Source: Pseudomonadota bacterium | GTDB taxonomy: Bacteria > Pseudomonadota > Alphaproteobacteria > Micavibrionales > CSBR16-224 | Direction: 5' to 3' | NCBI GenBank assembly: GCA_013285465.1 | Contig: CP053449.1 | Span: 1,698,735-1,762,734 of the forward strand | Length of the DNA: 64,000 nucleotides | Shown here: positions 19,249 to 28,767 of the stretch, in pieces | Numbering within the stretch: position 1 is the first letter of the stretch | Layout of the letters: each line of letters begins with the position of its first letter | Made by a program: the position numbers and the translations under genes | Notes under the pieces: model-generated | Seen by the model: the letters and a program-made list of their open reading frames with translations, nothing else | Databases searched by the model: none | What the model was told of the DNA's origin: nothing

Positions 19249-19872
19249 ATGAATTCTGACAGCAAAGACCCCACAATCGCACCTGATTATCTCGCGAAAC
19301 AATCCAAGTCGGCCGCAGAACAAGCAAAGGAGGCGACAGAACCTACAGTAACAGCGGTTGAAGCAGCCGACGCTCACCCTCTAAATAAGGTGACATATTA
19401 TTATGCTGTTTCAACTGTCAAACTGATTGTTTTATCGACTCTAACGTCTGGCCTATACGATATTTACTGGTTTTATAAGAACTGGGTAGAAATCAAGCGC
19501 CGGGAATATGCGAATATAACGCCGTGGGCACGCGCCTTGTTTTCACCGTTATTTGCATTCAGCTGTTTTGATCGTGTCTATAAATCTGCGGCATATACAA
19601 ACCTGCATATCTCTCCGAAGTTGAAATGGCATGGTATCGGCTACGTGTTTGTGACCGCGCTTTACAAGTTGCCGGATCCTTATTGGTGGCTGTCATATGG
19701 TTCAGTGTTCTTTTTAGTCTCTGCAAACAAAGCCATGGCGGATATCAATGCAAAAACAGGAGGTGATGAAAAACCGCTCGGACTTCACGGATGGGATTGG
19801 TTATTGGTACTCCTTGGTGGTGCATTTATGACTTTCGCCCTCATTCCTGAATCGTGGATCCCCCAACCCTAA
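19249..19872 (+). CDS. Membrane protein, DUF4234-like
   Basis: The 207-residue protein starts at ATG 19249 with AGAGGA six bases upstream. After about 45 soluble, Ala/Glu-rich residues come at least three hydrophobic segments: one around STVKLIVLSTLTSGLYDIYW, a middle one around YVFVTALYKLPDPYWWLSYG, and a C-terminal one around WLLVLLGGAFMTFALIP. The pattern GLYDIYWFYKNW followed by a charged turn and ARALFSPLFAF resembles the small DUF4234-type membrane proteins of proteobacteria, whose function is unknown. A complex inverted repeat that could act as its transcription stop begins just after the TAA. Confidence 0.6.
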   Translation: MNSDSKDPTIAPDYLAKQSKSAAEQAKEATEPTVTAVEAADAHPLNKVTYYYAVSTVKLIVLSTLTSGLYDIYWFYKNWVEIKRREYANITPWARALFSPLFAFSCFDRVYKSAAYTNLHISPKLKWHGIGYVFVTALYKLPDPYWWLSYGSVFFLVSANKAMADINAKTGGDEKPLGLHGWDWLLVLLGGAFMTFALIPESWIPQP

Positions 19873-19879
19873 CAGAGAA

Positions 19880-19963
19880 CTGACCCAGCCCCTATAAAGG
19901 AGTCCAGTTATAGCTACGGTAATGCTATACATAGCTGGGTATTTTTTATAGGAGCTGGTTCAG
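19880..19963. repeat. Nested inverted repeat, possible terminator or miniature element
   Basis: The outer arms are 19 bases (19880-19898 and 19945-19963) and pair with two mismatches. Inside them ACCCAGC (19883-19889) can alternatively pair with GCTGGGT (19934-19940), which is followed by ATTTTTT like an intrinsic terminator. TATAGC (19909-19914) pairs with GCTATA (19924-19929). These mutually exclusive helices sit between the membrane-protein gene and feoA. The structure could be a terminator, a short palindromic mobile sequence, or an RNA switch; which one cannot be decided here. Confidence 0.6.
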
Positions 19964-20185
19964 ATAAAGATTTGATACCATTCGAGGTACGTTTCATTAT
20001 ATCCGAAAATCACTCGTAACCGGGACGTCAGCAGAAACCCGACAATTTCGACATTCAGAAAAAAATCCTTTATCAGCAAATAAAGATGGAATAGGAACCA
20101 ATTTAGTCCTATATTACGGCCTATCAGTGAACCCTGACAGTCGCGCTCCGTTTTGACTTTAAAGCAAAGGACGTCAATAACAGCC

Positions 20186-20509
20186 ATGGAAAATACTGTA
20201 CAATCATTACAAATGACCGGGGATACTCCCGCTGTCCTTCCCTGTGATGTTGCGACAAATGCAACGGCACTGGGTGCGGAACAGCCCGGTTTTTGCGGCT
20301 ATATTCACAGCATTGACACCACGCAAGTTCTCTCTTCCTGCCCCGCGCCTGAGCTGGAGCGCCGTCTGCTTGAAATGGGCTTTATCGAAGGACATCTTGT
20401 TGAAATATTACATCAGGGATCCTTTCGCGGTGATCCTATCGCCGTGCGTATAGGCTCCTCCACCGTTGCCCTGCGCCGATGTGAAGCCATGGCAATTCTT
20501 GTCTCATAA
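20186..20509 (+). CDS. feoA: FeoA, ferrous iron transport accessory protein
   Basis: This 107-residue SH3-fold protein assists the FeoB ferrous iron channel at the cytoplasmic membrane. After a variable N-terminus, the FeoA core reads LERRLLEMGFIEGHLVEILH and DPIAVRIGSSTVALRRCEA, with the usual IRIG...RR.EA ending. The ATG at 20186 is chosen over an extension beginning 11 codons earlier. The N-terminal 40 residues are longer than in the E. coli protein (75 residues). feoB follows after 14 bases, so the two are co-transcribed. No clear Fur box was identified in the upstream gap. Confidence 0.9.
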   Translation: MENTVQSLQMTGDTPAVLPCDVATNATALGAEQPGFCGYIHSIDTTQVLSSCPAPELERRLLEMGFIEGHLVEILHQGSFRGDPIAVRIGSSTVALRRCEAMAILVS

Positions 20510-20523
20510 GCAGAGATAAAGCC

Positions 20524-22398
20524 ATGCCCAGCGTTAAACACGATATTACCTATGCGGCACTTGTTGGCACGCCGAATTCAGGCAAAACGTCCCTGTTCAA
20601 CAGACTGACCGGTAGCCGTCAAAAGGTCGGCAATTATCCGGGCGTCACGGTCGAGCATCGATCCGGTCATTTTGTGACCCCTGCAGAAAAAAAGATTTCC
20701 ATCACTGATTTACCCGGCACCTACTCCTTGCGGGGGCGCAGTCCCGATGAAGAGATCACACGTAAAGCCGTACTCGGTCTCCTCGATAGTGAAACACCGC
20801 CACAGCTCCTGATCGTCGTTGCAGATAGTACACATTTAATCGCCACATTACGCCTTGTACTGGAATTAAAGGAAACCGGTAAACCGCTTATCCTTGCACT
20901 CAATATGCATGATATCGCCCTGCATCGCGGTATAGAGATTGACCCGGAGGTGCTTTCGACCGCGCTTGGCATAGCTGTCGTTCCTTGCGTTGCCGTGCGT
21001 AAAGGCGGAACAGACAAACTTCTCGCCGCCATTGATAACTTTGCTGCGGCACCTGTTGCAGCCACTGCCAATACATGGAAAGAGCCTGATAGCACAGCTC
21101 TGCGCGCCATCAATAAAGAAGCGGAGCGGCTGCTTTCACTCTGCCTGCGCAGAACGGGAAAAATGGATACGCGCACAGCATATATTGACCGCATTCTTCT
21201 ACATCCCGTCTACGGCATTATGATTTTGCTGGCTGTACTTTTCATGCTCTTTCAGGCCGTCTTTGCATGGTCGACGCCTTTTATCGATCTCGTCACCGCC
21301 GGGTTTGACGGCTTAAGCGGTCTGGTTATCGCACATACGCCTGACGGAAAATTGCAAAGTTTTATTGTAGACGGCATCATTGCAGGCGTCGGTGGTGTTG
21401 TTGTCTTTCTGCCGCAAATTCTTATGCTGTTTTTCTTTATCCTGCTGCTGGAAGATACGGGATATATGCCCCGCGCAGCATTTCTAATGGATAAGATCAT
21501 GGGAAGTGTCGGATTGCATGGGCGGGCTTTTATTCCGCTTTTATCAAGCTTTGCCTGCGCCATCCCGGGCATCATGGCCACACGTGTGATTGACGGCCAA
21601 CGCGATCGCCTGAGAACAATTATGATTGCCCCGCTTATGACCTGTTCGGCACGTATTCCCGTTTATACGCTCATTATCAGCGCTTTCATACCAAATGAAA
21701 CAATCATGGGGTTGAAACTGCAAGGACTTGTGATGTTCGGCCTTTATGCCATCGGCATTCTTAGCGCTCTTGCCGTTTCCCTTGTCATGAAAATTTTTAT
21801 GGACCGCCATGCACATCCACCGTTATTTATGTTGCAACTCCCCGATTACAAACCTCCGCATTTACGCAGCCTGGCTATCGGTCTTTGGACACGGGCGATG
21901 ATTTTTCTAAAACGCGCCGGCACCATCATTTTCACAATGTCCATGGTCATATGGGTCCTCTCCACCTTCCCGTCAGCGCCTGAGGGGGCGACGGATTCCG
22001 CCATCAACTATTCCTTTGCAGCAATACTCGGCAACTGGATTGAACCGCTGCTTGCGCCGATCGGCTTTAACTGGCAAATCAGTGTTGCGCTTATCCCCGG
22101 CATGGCGGCGCGCGAGGTTATGATCTCCGCCCTTAGTACCGTTTATGCAATTTCCAGCCAAGGCGACTCTCTGAAAAGCATTACGGCCGCCCTGCAAAAT
22201 GACTGGTCTTTGGCCACCGCACTATCTGTACTGGCATGGTATGTTTTTGCACCGCAGTGCCTCTCTACACTTGCCGTTATTCGACGTGAGCTTAACAGCT
22301 GGCGTATGATGCTTATTGCCTTCGGCTATATGTTGGTTTTGGCCTATGTCGCAGCTTTCATCACCTATAATATTGCCTGCGCCTTCGGTGCGGGATAA
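20524..22398 (+). CDS. feoB: FeoB, ferrous iron transporter (short form)
   Basis: This inner-membrane Fe(II) transporter has an N-terminal G domain. G1 is GTPNSGKTSLFNRL near residues 15-28, the G2 loop is NYPGVTVE, G3 is DLPGTYSL near 62, and G4 is ALNMHD near 125, the NMxD variant usual in FeoB. Several hydrophobic segments follow, from about residue 230 on, including the Gate-type blocks PLLSSFACAIPGIMATR and IPGMAAREVMISALS. At 624 residues it is about 100-150 shorter than enterobacterial FeoB. The loss is mainly in the helical guanine-dissociation-inhibitor region and the C-terminus; there is no FeoC gene. Translation is probably coupled to feoA. Confidence 0.95.
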   Translation: MPSVKHDITYAALVGTPNSGKTSLFNRLTGSRQKVGNYPGVTVEHRSGHFVTPAEKKISITDLPGTYSLRGRSPDEEITRKAVLGLLDSETPPQLLIVVADSTHLIATLRLVLELKETGKPLILALNMHDIALHRGIEIDPEVLSTALGIAVVPCVAVRKGGTDKLLAAIDNFAAAPVAATANTWKEPDSTALRAINKEAERLLSLCLRRTGKMDTRTAYIDRILLHPVYGIMILLAVLFMLFQAVFAWSTPFIDLVTAGFDGLSGLVIAHTPDGKLQSFIVDGIIAGVGGVVVFLPQILMLFFFILLLEDTGYMPRAAFLMDKIMGSVGLHGRAFIPLLSSFACAIPGIMATRVIDGQRDRLRTIMIAPLMTCSARIPVYTLIISAFIPNETIMGLKLQGLVMFGLYAIGILSALAVSLVMKIFMDRHAHPPLFMLQLPDYKPPHLRSLAIGLWTRAMIFLKRAGTIIFTMSMVIWVLSTFPSAPEGATDSAINYSFAAILGNWIEPLLAPIGFNWQISVALIPGMAAREVMISALSTVYAISSQGDSLKSITAALQNDWSLATALSVLAWYVFAPQCLSTLAVIRRELNSWRMMLIAFGYMLVLAYVAAFITYNIACAFGAG

Positions 22399-22666
22399 TG
22401 CCCTCAAAACGCAAAGCCGCCGTAGAGAGTTCGGGGGCAGTCGCGACCAAATTCAGATGAACATTCACAGCCTGAGAATTGAGGCTACGAACGATCATAT
22501 ATAGCCCTCCGCGTAAAAGCATAAAAAAAACCGCTGTAGAAAAATAAACCCACTTATTTCCACTCTGCTTTAAAGGCAACAATCTATGTCAATGCTTCCC
22601 AAAGTATGCAGCTCTACAATGCAACGAATTTTAAAAATTGCTGCCAGACTAAGCCAAGCGGTAAAT

Positions 22667-23386
22667 TTAATCTGATACAACAGCCGAAAGGCCAGGCTTC
22701 CACTCTTTAAGTCCGCTCCTAATAACTTTCAATTGTTCATCCGTTAAGTGATTTGCTGCGTCCTCGCGTTTCTCCATGGCCTCATCAAACTTTTTGGAAG
22801 CAAGTGCGAGCCAGAAATACGCCCTCCGGTAATCTTGCACAATCCCTTTCCCTTCCAAATACAGAAGCCCTAATTCATATTGTGCTTGATGCTGGCCTTG
22901 TATGGCGGATAGTTTATACCACTTCGCGGCTTCCGAGTAATCTTGCTCAACTCCGCGGCCATTCGCATAGAGGCTACCAAGACCATACTGCCCACCTTTA
23001 TTCATCTGCTCCGCAGACAAACGATACCATTTGAGTGCTTCAGAATAATCTATTTCGATACTTTCTCCCCACTCATACGCCACACCCAAACGATACTGTC
23101 CATCAGGAGAACCTAATTTAGCAGCCCTACGAAACCATTTCACGGCATATTCAATATAGTCATACCGTTTTTCTTCATCATTATAGTATTTGACTCCAAT
23201 ATTATAGGCGGCATCCGCCTCCGATTTCTCAAGGATTTCTTCCGGCGCAGGAAGATGAGCCAATTCCCTCTCTATATGTTCCGTCGCCCCGCGCAGAACC
23301 GCAAACCCCTTCTCCGTACTATAGGTACAGATCATCACGGCAATGACTGCGGATAATAAAAATTGTAGCGTGCCATTCATATGCAT
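22667..23386 (-). CDS. Exported Sel1-like repeat protein
   Basis: The 239-residue product opens with a hydrophobic stretch (FLLSAVIAVMICTYS) that could be a signal peptide or anchor. Sel1-like repeats follow, of the form A..WFRRAAKLGSPDGQYRLG, ALKWYRLSAEQMNKGGQYGLG and AAKWYKLSAIQGQHQAQYELG, spaced 36 residues apart. Such repeats form alpha-alpha solenoids for protein binding, often in the periplasm. The ATG at 23386 has AAGG eight bases upstream. It is the last gene of a leftward run of four exported repeat proteins, 11 bases after the preceding stop. The specific role is unknown. Confidence 0.75.
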   Translation of the reverse strand: MHMNGTLQFLLSAVIAVMICTYSTEKGFAVLRGATEHIERELAHLPAPEEILEKSEADAAYNIGVKYYNDEEKRYDYIEYAVKWFRRAAKLGSPDGQYRLGVAYEWGESIEIDYSEALKWYRLSAEQMNKGGQYGLGSLYANGRGVEQDYSEAAKWYKLSAIQGQHQAQYELGLLYLEGKGIVQDYRRAYFWLALASKKFDEAMEKREDAANHLTDEQLKVIRSGLKEWKPGLSAVVSD

Positions 23387-23397
23387 CCGATTCACCT

Positions 23398-24819
23398 TCA
23401 GAAGCCCGTTACAACCTGTCCAATATTCTCATACTGTTTCATGACTTGTTCGGTCAGCCAGCGTTTTTCTTCAATAATCGACTCTTCAAAGTCCATGATC
23501 ACGGTCTCAGGCAAACCTATCAGTTTTGCCTCTTCCAAATACTCCTCCATCAGCTCCAAACTTCCGCCCCATCTTGTCTGCAGGCTATCCATATAGGCCA
23601 TACGCACAATGGCGTTTTTAGGATCAACGATATTTGCCCGTTCCACTGTTGCATAAATCTGCTGCCGCCCGCCACCTGTTTGCAATAGAGAGACCATGGT
23701 TCTATAAGACAGGATCGGCTTAGCCGTCAATGTAGCGGCTTCAACGCAATCATCCCACGCACGTCCCAAATAATGTTCCATACCTTCAACTTCCTGACTG
23801 GATGTCTCTGTCATATATTTGTTGCCGCGCGCACGCCATGCGGCGCTTAGAAGATACATCGCCCTTGTCTGGCGTGCCGCGTAAGATTTGGGATATTTTT
23901 TAATCCAGGCATTCAACTTCTCGGCATGATCAGGGTTTGCCAGACCAAAATCATAAAAGTATTTTCTTAAAGTCCGGTCATGAATTTTTCCCGCTTCATA
24001 TTTCCGCTGGATATCTCCCATTCTTTTTTCGAGTTCCGCGTATTTGCCTTCTTTCAGTAATCGAATGTGAAATAAATCCGCAATTTCTATATGTTCGTCT
24101 TCCAGAGAAAAGCCTGCGGCTTCGTCTGCCAATTTGCGCATTTCATCCAATGTTTCATCACCTTTGTAGAATCTGTCAGAGTGCAATAAGGTCATATATG
24201 AGAGACGCGCAATCTTATTATCCGGAGCAATCCTGTTTACTTTTTCCAGCAATGCGCGGCTTGTTTTCATGTCACCGGTTACGGCATACAGCATAATCAA
24301 TTTCGCATACGCCAATACCGGCTTCCCCTTCCGTAATTTGATCGCCGTATTGTGATCTGTGATGGCAAGCGCCGCATAATGCTTGATTTTATCTGCCTGC
24401 GCGGGAGGAATGTCCTCCCAACTCTTGATTTTCGTTATTTCCAAAGCCTCTTTGTAATATCTGTCTACCAGTCGGCTAAAATATAGACCGCGTGCCTGAT
24501 GCGCCGCATATGATTTCGGAAAGACCTCCACCCATTTATTATAGACTGCCTCAAGCTCCGGAGCGTGACCTCTCAAAGACCAGGAAAACAAGTCATCCAG
24601 CTCTTCATCGCTCCAGCTCCCGTCTTCGTATTCACGCTGAATGCTATTCATCGCTTTATCCAGACTGGTGAAATCCTCCATCGCAAACATTTCTCTGTGC
24701 GTCAGATTCAAAGATGATTTTTTCTGAATATTCTCGCGCGTGTCTGACAAGGCGGGTTGGGACAACAACACAAGAAAAAACAGCAAGGGCAAAATAAGCG
24801 AGAGCAGTATCTTTTTCAT
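23398..24819 (-). CDS. Exported helical-repeat protein with internal duplication (DUF4034-like)
   Basis: The 473-residue protein has a clear signal peptide (KKILLSLILPLLFFLVLLSQ at the N-terminus, cleavage likely after PALS). The mature part consists of two similar halves. LDKAMNSIQREYEDG...WVEVFPKSYAAHQARGLYFS near residues 55-115 is echoed by LEKRMGDIQRKYEAG...WIKKYPKSYAARQTRAMYLL near 265-320. The pattern of a counting helix followed by W...P.S..A...RA resembles DUF4034/TPR-like domains. Its ATG overlaps the stop of the preceding large gene by one base (TAATG), so translation is coupled. Function is unknown; a periplasmic binding or scaffold role is a guess. Confidence 0.7.
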   Translation of the reverse strand: MKKILLSLILPLLFFLVLLSQPALSDTRENIQKKSSLNLTHREMFAMEDFTSLDKAMNSIQREYEDGSWSDEELDDLFSWSLRGHAPELEAVYNKWVEVFPKSYAAHQARGLYFSRLVDRYYKEALEITKIKSWEDIPPAQADKIKHYAALAITDHNTAIKLRKGKPVLAYAKLIMLYAVTGDMKTSRALLEKVNRIAPDNKIARLSYMTLLHSDRFYKGDETLDEMRKLADEAAGFSLEDEHIEIADLFHIRLLKEGKYAELEKRMGDIQRKYEAGKIHDRTLRKYFYDFGLANPDHAEKLNAWIKKYPKSYAARQTRAMYLLSAAWRARGNKYMTETSSQEVEGMEHYLGRAWDDCVEAATLTAKPILSYRTMVSLLQTGGGRQQIYATVERANIVDPKNAIVRMAYMDSLQTRWGGSLELMEEYLEEAKLIGLPETVIMDFEESIIEEKRWLTEQVMKQYENIGQVVTGF

Positions 24820-27800
24820 TATTGCTGTCCTCTCTTTTTTTCTTCACAAGCCTTGGGCAAATAGCCTATCTCGGTGATCGGAGCCGTCTTAAACATTTTG
24901 CCCATCTCCGCCTCCGGTGCCGCAGTATCAACGGGATTTGCATCAAGCCACATATTCGCCGCGACAGACCCTTGCATTGCCGCCTTTTCCATCCAAATGC
25001 GCGCGGTCATCAGGTCTTTCTTAATCGGCACAGCTGAAACTTGCGGCGCGTTCACGCCCCGTGCATATAATCGCCCAATATTAAACATCGCGTGTCCGTA
25101 ACACATATCCGAAGCTGTCTGATACAGTTCCAAGGCAGTTGGTTTTGGCTGCCCTTCCAGATATGCTTCATCTTTTGCGTCCAATCCGTGCTCATACATA
25201 TAAGCTCTGTTATTCAGGGCCACTGGTGATCCGGCACGGCTGAGCAGTTTAAGCGCGCGATCGTAATCATACGGAAGATAATTTGTCAGGATTGCAGCCG
25301 CTTGAATGGCTCCCACCGGATGCCCTCGTTCCGCCGACTTCAAATACCACTTCAAAGCTTTTTTGTGATCTTTGGAAACGCCTCCCAAACCATATAAATA
25401 AATCATACCCAGTGCATTATTCGCTTCGTATATGCCACGCGCGACCGCTTTCTCATACATCGCGACCGCCTTTTCTCCGCTGTTTTGCAGCCCGTTTAAA
25501 TAAATCCAGCCCAAACGGTCTATTGCAGGTTTAAAGCCGCGACTAGCATCCAATTCATACCACTCCGCCGCTTTATTAAGGTCTTGAGGGACCGCGATAC
25601 CAAAATGGTAATATTTTCCCATCCAGCTTGCCGCTTCAATGCGCCCCCCCAACAATGCCTTCTTATAAAACCCTATCGCCCTTTCAAAATCATTTCCGGC
25701 ATCAAGATTCGCACCGACTTGCATCTGCGCACGCGGAAGCCCCATGGAAGCGGATTTCAGGTAAAAATAACTGCTCGAATGATCATCTTCCTCATAAGCT
25801 CTTTTCGCACGCAAAAATATTCTCGCTGCCTCTTTCAATTCTTCGCTCGGCGATGCGGGATGCCTGTCATCTATACGCCATTTTGCAACGACAATTTGCT
25901 CGGGCGAGAGCTTCTTAGCCATTTGCGCGGCCTCGCTTTCGGCATATACGCCCAATGTCTTTTTTTCATCTGCCGGGAGATAGGCATCTTCTAGTGAGTC
26001 CAGCACAAGGCTATACCAGTAATAAGCCTCGAAATAATCCGGCGGATTCTGCTTTGCAAACAAATCTGCCAGACCGGAAAAGACCCGCGGATCAATTTCT
26101 TTCGCAACTGTCCTGTAGAGTTCCAACACATCATCATAATCAAGAACCGGCGCGTCATTCAGGAGATATTTACCAAAAAATTTGCGCATACCGGACTGAT
26201 AGCGCGGTACGGGAACACCGATCTCGCGGTACGTCTCAATCAACCGACGCAATGATTGCTTATTTCCGATGCGCGCCGTCCTGTACCAAAGTTTAAGAGC
26301 CATATCTGTGCGGGACTGTAATAAATAAAGTTCAGCTTGTGCATTGACATGCCCTTCATCCGCGGCCTGCTGAAACCACTCCGCAGCTTTTTCTTGATTT
26401 TTTGGCATCCCGCGCCCTGCGGCAGCAAAGCGCCCCAGATTATATATCGCTTGCGGATAACCTTCTTCAGCTGCGCGCCGGTATAATTTAAGGGCTTTGG
26501 CATCACTTTGCGTCACACCGTCACCATGCTCGTAAAGCTCACCCAGATTATTCATTGCAACGATGAAACCTTGATCTGCGGCTTTACTATACCATTTAGC
26601 GGCCTCTGCAAAATTTTCAGGCTCATCAAATCCGAAAGCATATAGAACGGCTAAATTATACTGCGCGACCGCGACACCTTTCTCAGCCTGTTCTCGCAGC
26701 AATTTTCTATTCAGCGCGAAGTCCTGCGCTTTTGTACAGCCCCCCATCATACGGTTTGCGTGCTCAAAAGCGCGATCGGCCTTCCCCTGCTCTATAATCC
26801 GGCTATACCACCCGGCTGTTTGATATTGCCTGTTTTTGCTTTCTTTTCCCTGTAGCGGCACTGCACCCAGCCGGTTGCGTGCCGTCACATTACCTTGCGC
26901 CGCAGCCTTTTCCCACCACTCAATGGCAAATTTTGCTCCGGCACCATACGAACAATCCCCGACATGAAGCTGCGCGATCGCATCCCCCGCTTCTGCCGCC
27001 TCTCTATCCTCCTGTTTCAATTCCCGTGATGTCAGCGGCAGGAACATCCCTCCTCTGTAAACACTTGCCGAACGCGCCATCTTCATAAGATTATCCGGAA
27101 AAACCGGCGCGACCGGATTCAAAAATGCGCGCTTTATATCAATATCGGAAATTTCCGGTTCACCGTCTGTCCGCTTGACCGTAAGTTCGTAACCGCTTTT
27201 CTGATCGTTTGCCTCTATCTGGCTAACAATGACCGTATAATCACCATATTCCTTCATGTCCAAATCAACGAAACACCCTTCCGAGCATCCTATCGCCGTT
27301 GCCAGACCGCCATTTGGAGAAAAAACGGTAATTTCGGGAAAAACGCTTACCTCTTCTTTCGGTGTGAATCTGATCCGTCCAAGAACGTCCGGCGTACCGC
27401 TAATGGTATAAACACCGGTCTTGCCGCGAAAAAGATCGCCGGAATAAGTTTCACCGAATTTCATTCTTTTGCCTTGTGCGCCGGGAACCTGGAACAGCGT
27501 CATCTCGTATTTCCGGCCCTGCTCATTCCCATCTTTTTCGCCATGACCTATATCAAGACCGACATCTATTCTCCAATCTCCGGCCGATGCCTCCACCACC
27601 TGAAAGCCGGTATTCAGCTCAAAGGATCGCCCCTCTACCAGACGGTTATCAGGATCAAACAGCTTTACATCAATATTTGCACCGGGACCGTGCTCTCCGA
27701 TCTCGCTAAGAGAAATCACAAAACTGCTGCCTGAGGCAACACTGAAACCATAGCGATGAATATCACCAACCCTTACGACACCGCTGACCGTCTTTTCATT

Positions 27801-28586
27801 CTCCATCCTTTCCACAATTCTGTCTTCATTATAGGCCGGATCGTCTACCATCCCGTCCCCCGTTTTTCTGGCAGCTAGACTATAACTGCCGTCTACATCC
27901 TGCTGATCAATGCGCCAGACCAATATTGTGTAAGTACCTGGTTCCATCAACGGCAAACCCAGCTCGCAACTCTCCGTGCAGCCTGCAGAATTCATGAGTT
28001 CACCGCGTGGAGAAATAACGGTCACTTCCGGAATAAATCCCTGTCCTCCTTCTGGCGCCAGTGATAAATCCCCCATTAGATCAGGTGCGCCCTTTATCGT
28101 ATAAACATCTATTCCCCCACGGAGAATATTGCCTTTGTAGGTTTTATGAAATTTCATCGGCACCCCTGATGAACCGGGCACTTCCATAAATTTGATCTCG
28201 TAAGCACCGCCAGAAGCGCCCCGATCCCCCCGCCCGATTTCAATCGTCCAATCTCCTTCCGCTTCATTAATAAACGGTGCACGAAAAAAAAGCTGCTGCG
28301 CGCCCCCTGCCAGCAATCTCTTGTCCGGGTCAAAAAGCTTTACGGCGAGCATAAAGTCCTTATCAAACTGCTTCTCTGATTTATCAAGGCTAAGAACAAA
28401 GCTTTTACCCGCTTCAACCGTAAAAGTGTATTTATCGGTTGCCGTACCGGTAACGGCTCCGGTCACAGTTTTGTCCCTGTTCAAACGGGCATCAACCCCG
28501 TTGGCAAGACAAGCGGTCGACACCATGAATAGAAAGATCCCCGGCAACATACCCGCCAACATTTTCCAAAGTGAAGGCACGACCAA
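24819..28586 (-). CDS. Large exported protein: two beta-type repeats plus Sel1 repeats
   Basis: The 1255-residue product has a signal peptide (PGIFLFMVSTACLA). Two copies of a beta-rich module follow: YTFTVEAGKSFVLSLD...VKLFDPDKRL near 50-105, and YGFSVASGSSFVISLS...VKLFDPDNRL near 280-330. Each is followed by a second beta segment ending in ...TYTILVWRI or ...DYTVIVSQI. These look like bacterial pre-peptidase (PPC)-type domains. The C-terminal 700 residues are Sel1-like repeats, for example AAKWYSKAADQGFIVAMNNL and ALKLYRRAAEEGYPQAIYNL. TTG at 28586 with GAGG five bases upstream is the best initiation; GTG 28580 or ATG 28562 are alternatives. It lies centrally in the four-gene exported-repeat run. 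Confidence 0.72.
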   Translation of the reverse strand: MVVPSLWKMLAGMLPGIFLFMVSTACLANGVDARLNRDKTVTGAVTGTATDKYTFTVEAGKSFVLSLDKSEKQFDKDFMLAVKLFDPDKRLLAGGAQQLFFRAPFINEAEGDWTIEIGRGDRGASGGAYEIKFMEVPGSSGVPMKFHKTYKGNILRGGIDVYTIKGAPDLMGDLSLAPEGGQGFIPEVTVISPRGELMNSAGCTESCELGLPLMEPGTYTILVWRIDQQDVDGSYSLAARKTGDGMVDDPAYNEDRIVERMENEKTVSGVVRVGDIHRYGFSVASGSSFVISLSEIGEHGPGANIDVKLFDPDNRLVEGRSFELNTGFQVVEASAGDWRIDVGLDIGHGEKDGNEQGRKYEMTLFQVPGAQGKRMKFGETYSGDLFRGKTGVYTISGTPDVLGRIRFTPKEEVSVFPEITVFSPNGGLATAIGCSEGCFVDLDMKEYGDYTVIVSQIEANDQKSGYELTVKRTDGEPEISDIDIKRAFLNPVAPVFPDNLMKMARSASVYRGGMFLPLTSRELKQEDREAAEAGDAIAQLHVGDCSYGAGAKFAIEWWEKAAAQGNVTARNRLGAVPLQGKESKNRQYQTAGWYSRIIEQGKADRAFEHANRMMGGCTKAQDFALNRKLLREQAEKGVAVAQYNLAVLYAFGFDEPENFAEAAKWYSKAADQGFIVAMNNLGELYEHGDGVTQSDAKALKLYRRAAEEGYPQAIYNLGRFAAAGRGMPKNQEKAAEWFQQAADEGHVNAQAELYLLQSRTDMALKLWYRTARIGNKQSLRRLIETYREIGVPVPRYQSGMRKFFGKYLLNDAPVLDYDDVLELYRTVAKEIDPRVFSGLADLFAKQNPPDYFEAYYWYSLVLDSLEDAYLPADEKKTLGVYAESEAAQMAKKLSPEQIVVAKWRIDDRHPASPSEELKEAARIFLRAKRAYEEDDHSSSYFYLKSASMGLPRAQMQVGANLDAGNDFERAIGFYKKALLGGRIEAASWMGKYYHFGIAVPQDLNKAAEWYELDASRGFKPAIDRLGWIYLNGLQNSGEKAVAMYEKAVARGIYEANNALGMIYLYGLGGVSKDHKKALKWYLKSAERGHPVGAIQAAAILTNYLPYDYDRALKLLSRAGSPVALNNRAYMYEHGLDAKDEAYLEGQPKPTALELYQTASDMCYGHAMFNIGRLYARGVNAPQVSAVPIKKDLMTARIWMEKAAMQGSVAANMWLDANPVDTAAPEAEMGKMFKTAPITEIGYLPKACEEKKRGQQ

Positions 28587-28767
28587 TTATTCCTCAAAAA
28601 AATTTACGAGCAAACAACACAAAAATTTATAACTGTTTAAACATCGATAAATCATAGGACAGTTCAACATCCGTCTTTTTCAAAGTTAGACTGAATACGC
28701 TAAAATATCGTTAAAACATTTTTTGAACAGAAAGCGTTTCAGCCGCCAAACACAAAAATGAAAATTG

